Translations under genes and position numbers: made by a program
Source of the DNA: Nitrospiria bacterium
GTDB taxonomy: Bacteria; Nitrospirota; Nitrospiria; JACQBZ01
Direction of reading: 5' to 3'
DNA length: 35,515 nt
NCBI GenBank assembly: GCA_035498035.1
Contig: DATKAN010000018.1
Location: 1 to 35,515 of the forward strand
The notes under the pieces: model-generated
The model's database searches: none
What the model was told of the DNA's origin: nothing
The model's input: only the letters and a program-made list of their open reading frames with translations
Shown here: piece after piece, positions 30,128 through 35,515 of the stretch
How the letters are laid out: each line of letters starts with the position of its first letter
How positions within the stretch are numbered: the first letter of the stretch is position 1

Positions 30128-31768
30128 CTACGGTTTATGCGTTGTCTTCCACACGGCGACAAAGGCCGCAAGTTTCTCCCTTGACGACCGATTCTCGTCG
30201 GCAAGGGTTTCAAGAAAGTCCGACAGCCGCCGGGACTTCTTCACGGCGTAGAGAGTTACACCGATGGTCGGAATCAGAACGAGCAGAAAGTAGCCCAGTC
30301 GCCATATCGCCGGATCCTCCGCAAACGCAAACAGGTTCATCCCAAAAACTCCGGTCGTTATGACGCCGATCAAGCCGACCGTGGCCACCACGGTCAGGCG
30401 CACCATCGTCTCGTTCTGCCGGCGCAGCGCTTCGCTGTCGAGATACTGGCTCATGTCCTCGATCTCGGATCGGAGTTCTTCAAACAACCGTTCCGTGCCC
30501 AGATGCTCGCTTAGCATTCGAAACAGCTCCTTCACCTGACGGTGATCCGAAACCTCATGGGACCAATAGCGATGGGCGAAACGCAGAAAAACCCCCAGCG
30601 TCTGGCGAATGACGCGCCGGAACTGCCGCACGGAGTCCCTGCGGGTCACATCCAACGCATTGATGGCCTCCACGAGGCGGTCGGCGAGCATCAGCAGGGC
30701 GGCCTTGTGAAAATGCGGAATCAGGAACAACAGAAAGTACTCGTGCCGGAATTGTTCAAGATCGGTCTTGCGGTCCACGAAGACGCGTTCCCCGCGGTCC
30801 GCAACCATCGTGAACACGCGCCCGGTGCACATGAAGCGGGTTCCCGAGGGGCCCTTCCCCGGCCCGTTCCAGTATCGGTCGTAGCAACAACGGTCTTCAA
30901 AGTCGCGCAGAATACGCTCCGAGTAGGGTAAGGCCTCGGGCGCGCCCGGCGCGGTCGCCAACCCCACCCGCACGAATTCCGCCCGGGTCAACGCCCCCGG
31001 ATCGTCCATGCTGAGATAGGCCATCACCGGCATGAGATGGTATTCGATCTGACGGTACCGGATGGCGCCCTTCTTCCCCGAATGGTGGAACACCAGCGGT
31101 TCGAGCAGAAATTCCCAGTGGGAGGCGATGCCCGGCGACCGGTACCGGCAGACGAACGAGAGATATTTCTCCCGGTTCTCATAGTCGGACACCGCGAGCA
31201 CCCTGCCCTCGGAAGAGAGCCATTCCACCTGCTTGGGACAGTGGCCGCCATGTCCGTCCGGCTCCCAGTAGGTGGGATAACAACGGCCCAAACGGAACAG
31301 CGCGTTCTGCGCCTGCCCCAACGGCAGGTCGTCGGCATAGACCTCCACGACCAGGATGGCCACATCGATGTCGTAAAAAAAATAGAGGTCCACGTGGGCC
31401 ACGGTCAAGGTCACGGGTGAGGCCGGGGAGCCGGGAAACGTCACCCGCATCTTGGCGATGTCGCCGCGGCGAAAGACGCGGATCGAGGATCCCTCATGGA
31501 CGTCCGATCCGCTCCATTTTCCCTCCCCGTAGAGGAAGCGCTGGACATAGGGCAGAAAAGTCACGAATTCGCTGTAATGCCGCTCCTGAAACTGGCCGGG
31601 GTCTCCCGTGAACTCATCCTCCAGTTCCCGCCAGGGATTGCCGGGACCCGCCTTCTGCAACAATTCCCAGTGCTTCTGGATCGGTGCATCCTCACGGATG
31701 GGCATGAGCTGGAGGGGCCAGAGAAGAATCTGTCGGAAATGCCGGACAATTTTATCAGCGTCGGACAT
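30128..31768 (-). CDS. CorA-like membrane protein with large N-terminal domain
   Basis: 546 residues. The C-terminus has two transmembrane helices (about 458-475 and 490-510) separated by GMN (476-478) in GVFGMNLFAF, the signature of CorA/Mrs2-type divalent cation channels. A long charged helix precedes the membrane part (ELRSEIEDMSQYLDSEALRRQNETMV), as in CorA. The N-terminal ~400 residues are not ordinary CorA; they include FTGDPGQFQERHYSEFVTFL and several conserved Trp/His/Cys positions I cannot assign. The ATG at 31768 is preferred over a TTG at 31801, although no clear ribosome site is seen. A cation channel role is likely but not proven. Confidence 0.75.
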   Translation of the reverse strand: MSDADKIVRHFRQILLWPLQLMPIREDAPIQKHWELLQKAGPGNPWRELEDEFTGDPGQFQERHYSEFVTFLPYVQRFLYGEGKWSGSDVHEGSSIRVFRRGDIAKMRVTFPGSPASPVTLTVAHVDLYFFYDIDVAILVVEVYADDLPLGQAQNALFRLGRCYPTYWEPDGHGGHCPKQVEWLSSEGRVLAVSDYENREKYLSFVCRYRSPGIASHWEFLLEPLVFHHSGKKGAIRYRQIEYHLMPVMAYLSMDDPGALTRAEFVRVGLATAPGAPEALPYSERILRDFEDRCCYDRYWNGPGKGPSGTRFMCTGRVFTMVADRGERVFVDRKTDLEQFRHEYFLLFLIPHFHKAALLMLADRLVEAINALDVTRRDSVRQFRRVIRQTLGVFLRFAHRYWSHEVSDHRQVKELFRMLSEHLGTERLFEELRSEIEDMSQYLDSEALRRQNETMVRLTVVATVGLIGVITTGVFGMNLFAFAEDPAIWRLGYFLLVLIPTIGVTLYAVKKSRRLSDFLETLADENRSSREKLAAFVAVWKTTHKP

Positions 31769-32024
31769 ACAGGAACCCGTATCGATGGATGGCGACCCCA
31801 AAAGCCTCCTCAGAATAGGCCATCGCTTGCCTTCTTGTCAATCGAAGAGGCCGGAAATGGGGTCAGAGTGAGGTAGCCCCGATTTCATGGACAGATGGTT
31901 ACGCGCCCGGATGTTGCTCCTCAAACCGCTGGCCTTTGGTTCCTGCCGCTACACCCTTTCCGCCCCGGCTCGCCGTTCGCGTGCGCGGGGCCCGACCCTT
32001 CCGTGCGGGGAGAAAAATTAGGAC

Positions 32025-32053
32025 TTGACAGACAAGTCTGTCTAGTGTACATT
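32025..32053 (+). promoter_or_regulatory. Promoter with overlapping palindromic operator for the TetR gene
   Basis: TTGACA (32025-32030), 17 bases, TACATT (32048-32053). The perfect 16-bp palindrome GACAGACAAGTCTGTC (32027-32042) covers most of the -35 and the spacer, so a bound dimer would block RNA polymerase. The predicted start falls at about 32060, the A of the ATG, and no ribosome site precedes it. Confidence 0.75.
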
Positions 32054-32059
32054 AACGAC

Positions 32060-32647
32060 ATGGCCAATCCCCACACAGAGAGCGAAGCGCGCCGGCGGAT
32101 CCTCGACACCGCCCGGGAGCTTTTCTATCGCAGCGGGTATCGCGCGACCGGGATCAACAAGATCATCCGAAAGTCCGGCGTCGCCAAGGCTACGTTTTAC
32201 GCGCACTTTCCCTCCAAGGAATCCCTGGCCTTCGCCTATGTGGAGTCCATGAACCGGGAGGAGAGCCTCCTCATGGAGAAATACCTCGAGAGGTTTCCGG
32301 GACCGTACGAGAAGCTCATCGGACTCATCGAGTCCCTCATCCCCTGGTCGCGGGAGCGAGACTACCGGGGCTGCGCGTACCTGAATATATCCTCCGAAAT
32401 CACCGATCCCGCCAACCCGGTGCGCCGGGAAAGCAAAGAGCACTATCTCGCGGTGCGCCGACTGGTCGGACGGTTGATGAAGGAGCTTAAGAAGGCCGGG
32501 GGCGCGTCTTGGAGGAACCGCGATACGGAACAGGCGGCCGACGACTTCGTGCTGATTCTTTCGGGGGCCTTGGCCATGGCCCAGATCTACCACAATCCGG
32601 AGCCGTTTCGGGATGCGGTCAGGGCGGTCAAGCGCCTGCTTCGCTGA
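32060..32647 (+). CDS. TetR/AcrR family transcriptional regulator
   Basis: 195-residue repressor. The N-terminal DNA-binding domain (about 8-55) reads RRRILDTARELFYRSGYRAT, then GINKIIRKSGVAKATFYAHF, PSKESLAFAYVE. The C-terminal part is a helical ligand domain with CAYLNISSEITDPANPVR, typical of the AcrR-like subgroup ('GCAYLN'). The ATG at 32060 is chosen because the upstream frame to 31895 crosses the promoter and palindrome. The mRNA is probably leaderless. The same operator half-sites occur just downstream of the gene, so it likely controls itself and the following genes. Confidence 0.92.
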   Translation: MANPHTESEARRRILDTARELFYRSGYRATGINKIIRKSGVAKATFYAHFPSKESLAFAYVESMNREESLLMEKYLERFPGPYEKLIGLIESLIPWSRERDYRGCAYLNISSEITDPANPVRRESKEHYLAVRRLVGRLMKELKKAGGASWRNRDTEQAADDFVLILSGALAMAQIYHNPEPFRDAVRAVKRLLR

Positions 32648-32667
32648 TTTTTTTGTTTCCGGACAAG

Positions 32668-32681
32668 ACAGACTTGTCTGT
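32668..32681. promoter_or_regulatory. Second TetR-type operator palindrome
   Basis: ACAGACTTGTCTGT is a perfect 14-bp palindrome with the same half-sites (ACAGAC/GTCTGT) as the operator before the TetR gene. It lies 20 bases after that gene's stop and about 260 bases before the methyltransferase. The gap to 32942 otherwise shows only a ribosome-site-like AAAAAGGAGG at 32787-32796 with no proper start codon after it. Confidence 0.8.
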
Positions 32682-32942
32682 TTGTATTGATGACCGGCCG
32701 TTGTGAAGGGGTTCGGCGGCTGGGCCGCCCGGGAAGCGATGACTCCCGTCTGATACGGATGACGGGCGCCGTTAACCACAACACGGAAAAAGGAGGACAC
32801 CACGACCAAATTGCATGCCGGTAAGATCGGGGATACGACCCGGACAATCTTTTTCGTGTGAACCAGAACGTCGCGCCGGCCTGAGAGCACAAGCGGAGGC
32901 ATTCGCTATTATTAACGATTCACAATTAAGGAGGGACCCATC

Positions 32943-33758
32943 ATGAATCCAAACAAAGCGTTGTGGGAGAAAGGCGACTTTACCCGGATTGCCGCCTTGA
33001 TGAGAGAATCCGGAGAGGCCGTCGTTAAATCGCTCGGGATTACGACGCCGCTGCGGGCATTGGACCTCGGCTGCGGCGACGGCACGACGGCGGTTCCGCT
33101 GGCCCGTTTGGGGGCGGAAGTCGTCGGAATCGATATTGCCCGGAACCTCGTTGAGGCCGGGAAAAAAAGGGCGGCGGAGGCGGGTCTCCGCCGGCTGACA
33201 TTTCAAGAGGGAGATGCCACCAACTTGCAAGGGGTTCGCGACCATTCCTTCGATTTGACGCTTTCCGTATTCGGCGCCATGTTCGCCCCCAGGCCTTTCG
33301 ACGTCGCCAAGGAGATGGTCCGGGTCACAAAACCCGGCGGCCGCGTTGTGATGGGCAACTGGATCCCCGACGATCCGACTTCCTTCGTTTCGCAGCTTCT
33401 GAAAATCAGTTCGTCGTTCACGCCTCCGCCTCCGGAAGGCTGCGTCAGTCCGATGACCTGGGGAGTGGATACGCACATCACCGAGCGTTTTGGTCGGGCC
33501 GGAGTGCCCAAGGAAAAAATATCCATGGTCAAGGACACCTACCATTTTATATCGCCCGATAAAAGTCCGGCCGATCTCGTCGAATCGTTTCGACGATACT
33601 ATGGGCCGACCATGAACGCGTTCGAGGCCGCCGAGAAGAGCGGAAAAGTGGAGGAACTCCACGGCCAGCTTTTGGACCTGGTGAAAGCGCAAAACCAGAG
33701 TACCAACGGCGGCACTTCAATCCCGGCCACGTTCTTGCGGGTGACGGCTCGCCTTTGA
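32943..33758 (+). CDS. Class I SAM-dependent methyltransferase
   Basis: 271 residues. Motif I is LDLGCGDGTTAVPLARLGA (about 37-55) followed by the acidic strand VVGIDIA; motif II/III regions are FQEGDATNL and FDLTLSVFGAMFAPRPF; the post-motif is VRVTKPGGRVVMGNW. The rest matches UbiE/Methyltransf_11-like enzymes with an unassigned C-terminal helical part. AAGGAGG lies before the ATG. It follows the TetR gene and second operator, so may be its target. Substrate unknown. Confidence 0.92.
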   Translation: MNPNKALWEKGDFTRIAALMRESGEAVVKSLGITTPLRALDLGCGDGTTAVPLARLGAEVVGIDIARNLVEAGKKRAAEAGLRRLTFQEGDATNLQGVRDHSFDLTLSVFGAMFAPRPFDVAKEMVRVTKPGGRVVMGNWIPDDPTSFVSQLLKISSSFTPPPPEGCVSPMTWGVDTHITERFGRAGVPKEKISMVKDTYHFISPDKSPADLVESFRRYYGPTMNAFEAAEKSGKVEELHGQLLDLVKAQNQSTNGGTSIPATFLRVTARL

Positions 33759-33877
33759 GTTCATACGGAGTCCCCGTCCGGCAAACACGAGGCTTAGGGC
33801 CAGGTCCATACATCGTCAAAAAAGAAAGATCGGCGGATGCCATAGGGCAAGGCCTTTGCGAATTTGTTCTCCGCATA

Positions 33878-33906
33878 GTAGGGGCGGGTTTCAAACCCGC
33901 CCCTAC
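33878..33906. repeat. REP-like 29-bp perfect palindrome, copy 2
   Basis: Identical over all 29 bases to the palindrome at 24516-24544 (arms GTAGGGGCGGGTTT/AAACCCGCCCCTAC around C). It sits between the methyltransferase and catalase genes. Flanking bases differ from copy 1, so the unit is the palindrome itself. The remaining gap 33759-33877 shows nothing recognisable. Confidence 0.92.
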
Positions 33907-33926
33907 GCAACTGACCGTGGAATGTC

Positions 33927-33955
33927 TTGACCAAGCCCCGGAAGGGTGAGAGAAT
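33927..33955 (+). promoter_or_regulatory. Candidate promoter of the catalase-related gene
   Basis: TTGACC (33927-33932), 17 bases, GAGAAT (33950-33955). It matches the site at 22659-22687 in spacing and in most bases from the spacer to the ATCGC-like sequence after the -10. Confidence 0.5.
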
Positions 33956-34015
33956 TTCATCGCGTGTGAAAATTTACAAACCGGGACAGGTAAATCAACG
34001 CGGGAGGACCAACCC

Positions 34016-35014
34016 ATGTGGAAATCACTCGCAACCCTACTGTTCGTCTTATTCCTCGTTAACCCGACCATTTCCCCTGCTCAGGAAGCGCCTCCGAGTC
34101 AGAAATCGCTGCCCGAGCAGATCGTCGATGCCTTCAACGCCGTGTACGGCGCTCATCCCGGAGCGCGGGCCAATCACGCAAAGGGCGTCATCGTGGAGGG
34201 CACGTTCACGCCGAGCGCGTCGGCGGCGTCCGTGAGCCAGGCTGCTCACTTTCAAAAGCAAAAGAGCCCGGTTCCCGTGACGGTCCGCTTCTCGGATGGT
34301 TCGGGACTCCCGGACGTTCCCGATACGAACGAGATGCCGCGCGGCATGGCCATGAAATTTACACTTCCGGACGGGTCCAAGACGGATATCGTGTCCCTTT
34401 CCGTCAACGGATTCCCCGTCGCCACGGCGGAAGAGTTCAGGGATTTTCTGCTTGCCATCGCGGCGAGCGGTCCCGACGCGCCCCATCCCACGGCGATGGA
34501 GACCTTCCTGGGCTCGCATCCCGCCGCACAGGCCTTCGTGACGGCCCCCAAGCCGCCGCCGGTGAGTTACGGAACCGTGGCGTATTACGGGATCAATGCC
34601 TTCAAATTCACGAACGCGAAAGGGGTCGTCACCTTCGGTCGCTATCAGATCCTGCCGTTCGCCGGCAAGCATGCGCTCTCCAAGGAGCAGCTTGCGAAGA
34701 TGGGCCCGGACTACCTGGTCGATGAGATCGGCAAACGGCTTCATCGCGGCCCCGTCAATTTCAAACTGTTCCTGCAAGTGGCCAAGCCGGAGGACAAGAT
34801 CGACGACCCCTCGACGGCGTGGCCGGACACGCGAAAGATCGTCGAATTGGGCACGATCGCGATCACGAAATCGACGACGGAGAGTCACACCGCGGATAAA
34901 TGGCTCTTCCTCCCGGGAAACGTGACGGCGGGCGTCGAGCCGGCCGATCCGATGATCGGGATTCGTTCGGCGGCCTATCCGATTTCTTTTGCCCGCCGCT
35001 TCAAGGCGCCGTGA
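34016..35014 (+). CDS. Exported catalase-related peroxidase (SrpA-like)
   Basis: 332-residue heme protein of the catalase-related peroxidase group, shorter than true catalases (about 480 or more). A signal peptide (about 1-22, ending ISPAQ) sends it to the periplasm. Heme-site residues are His54 in GARANHAKG, Asn131 in SLSVNGFPVATAEEF and the proximal Tyr321 in GIRSAAYPISFARR. FSDGSGLPDVPDTNEMPRGMA is the usual substrate-channel block. Minicatalases of this type act mainly as peroxidases with organic donors. A GGGAGG-rich site precedes the ATG. It probably protects the periplasm from peroxide. Confidence 0.93.
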   Translation: MWKSLATLLFVLFLVNPTISPAQEAPPSQKSLPEQIVDAFNAVYGAHPGARANHAKGVIVEGTFTPSASAASVSQAAHFQKQKSPVPVTVRFSDGSGLPDVPDTNEMPRGMAMKFTLPDGSKTDIVSLSVNGFPVATAEEFRDFLLAIAASGPDAPHPTAMETFLGSHPAAQAFVTAPKPPPVSYGTVAYYGINAFKFTNAKGVVTFGRYQILPFAGKHALSKEQLAKMGPDYLVDEIGKRLHRGPVNFKLFLQVAKPEDKIDDPSTAWPDTRKIVELGTIAITKSTTESHTADKWLFLPGNVTAGVEPADPMIGIRSAAYPISFARRFKAP

Positions 35015-35212
35015 CGAAGATACGGGGTGCAGGCTACGTTTAGGCAACGCGCAAGGCCGAAGGATTTTTATTCGGATTGATTCCGCACCGCGAACGCAAT
35101 CCCCGCTCAAGCGTTCTTAAGAATTTTACGGAGATTCTTTTCATACGGTCTCTTGCGAGACGACATTCGGAGTCCTGAGGTATTTGAACATGAAAGAGGG
35201 GAGGGATGCGTC

Positions 35213-35509
35213 ATGGCCGTAACCCTAATTAACGTGTTTTCGGTCCCGAAAAGGAAGGAAGATGAGTTCGTGAAGTGGTGGCAGGACGTGAAGGCCAATA
35301 TCACGAAGCAACCCGGTTTCCTGAGCGGGAAGTTTTACCGGAGCACCAAGCCGGACAGCCAATTCAACTTTATTAACGTCGCGATTTGGGATAATGAAGA
35401 GGTCTACTGGAAAGCCTACGAAAAAAGCGTAACGCCGATGAAGGCGAAGTTGGCGCAGTTGGGCGTCGAAATGGTCCCGGCACTCTATAACGTCGTATTC
35501 GAGTATTGA
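35213..35509 (+). CDS. Antibiotic biosynthesis monooxygenase (ABM) domain protein
   Basis: 98 residues with an ABM dimeric alpha/beta-barrel pattern: VTLINVFSVPKRKEDEFVKWW, KQPGFLSGKFYRS, FNFINVAIWDNEEVYWKAY and a closing strand ALYNVVFEY. ABM proteins include quinone-forming monooxygenases and heme-degrading enzymes, but most single-domain members are uncharacterised. The ATG at 35213 with GGGAGG about nine bases upstream is chosen over an upstream TTG (35153). It is complete, ending six bases before the right edge. The gap 35015-35212 has no recognised feature. Confidence 0.87.
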   Translation: MAVTLINVFSVPKRKEDEFVKWWQDVKANITKQPGFLSGKFYRSTKPDSQFNFINVAIWDNEEVYWKAYEKSVTPMKAKLAQLGVEMVPALYNVVFEY

Positions 35510-35515
35510 GTAGGG

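Noticed and set aside
32787-32861. AAAAAGGAGG followed by ACG and 18 more open codons (TKLHAGKIGDTTRTIFFV)
   Set aside because: Looks like a gene start with ATG changed to ACG, but no proper start codon at the right distance and no recognisable product.

Overview
The window is a GC-rich stretch of a bacterial chromosome with mostly short intergenic gaps and good Shine-Dalgarno sites. An Omp85-type barrel, a second outer-membrane barrel protein and exported enzymes point to a Gram-negative cell. Metabolic, heat-shock (CIRCE) and ECF42 modules suggest a soil or sediment organism. Nitrospirota or a deltaproteobacterial lineage would fit, but no marker here settles the phylum.

Layout. (1) 1-5395: two divergent operons. 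To the left run a thiolase and an acyl-CoA mutase whose two diagnostic active-site positions read as isobutyryl-CoA mutase. To the right run E1 alpha, E1 beta and E2 of a 2-oxoacid dehydrogenase. Together they could take valine-derived 2-oxoisovalerate to isobutyryl-CoA, then n-butyryl-CoA, then acetyl-CoA. The two operons share a promoter region with an 11-bp inverted repeat carrying a TATAAT in each arm. (2) 5425-6045: outer-membrane barrel protein. (3) 6077-6560: a strong promoter, a broken 5' half of tRNA-Asn, a small GIY-YIG nuclease gene, an intact tRNA-Asn and a terminator. This has the structure of a tiny tRNA-targeting homing element. (4) 6598-13766: accessory segment bounded by copies of a repeat that lies just downstream of tRNA-Asn. 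It holds a leftward array (alcohol dehydrogenase, DUF2255, decayed fragments, SDR, truncated Rossmann gene, LtrA, carboxymuconolactone decarboxylase family) facing an AraC regulator, then an Omp85-like barrel gene. (5) 13868-23648: diguanylate cyclase, glutaredoxin-BolA pair, YbbP/YbbA/TesA in the E. coli arrangement, CIRCE-controlled Hsp20, two VOC proteins, IspH and a PilZ protein. (6) 23697-29985: SnoaL-like protein, small conserved protein, then an ECF42 sigma factor with three DGPF/YCII proteins, two VOC proteins, a BNR-repeat protein and a MoaD/ThiS-like sulfur carrier. A candidate ECF42 promoter precedes the first DGPF gene. (7) 30128-35509: CorA-like membrane protein, a TetR regulator with matching palindromic operators on both sides, a methyltransferase, an exported catalase-related peroxidase and an ABM-domain protein.

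The most unusual structures are the GIY-YIG/tRNA-Asn arrangement with its flanking repeats, the ECF42 cluster extended by a BNR/MoaD pair, and the probably leaderless TetR gene. Function calls rest on motifs read by eye. No database search was possible.
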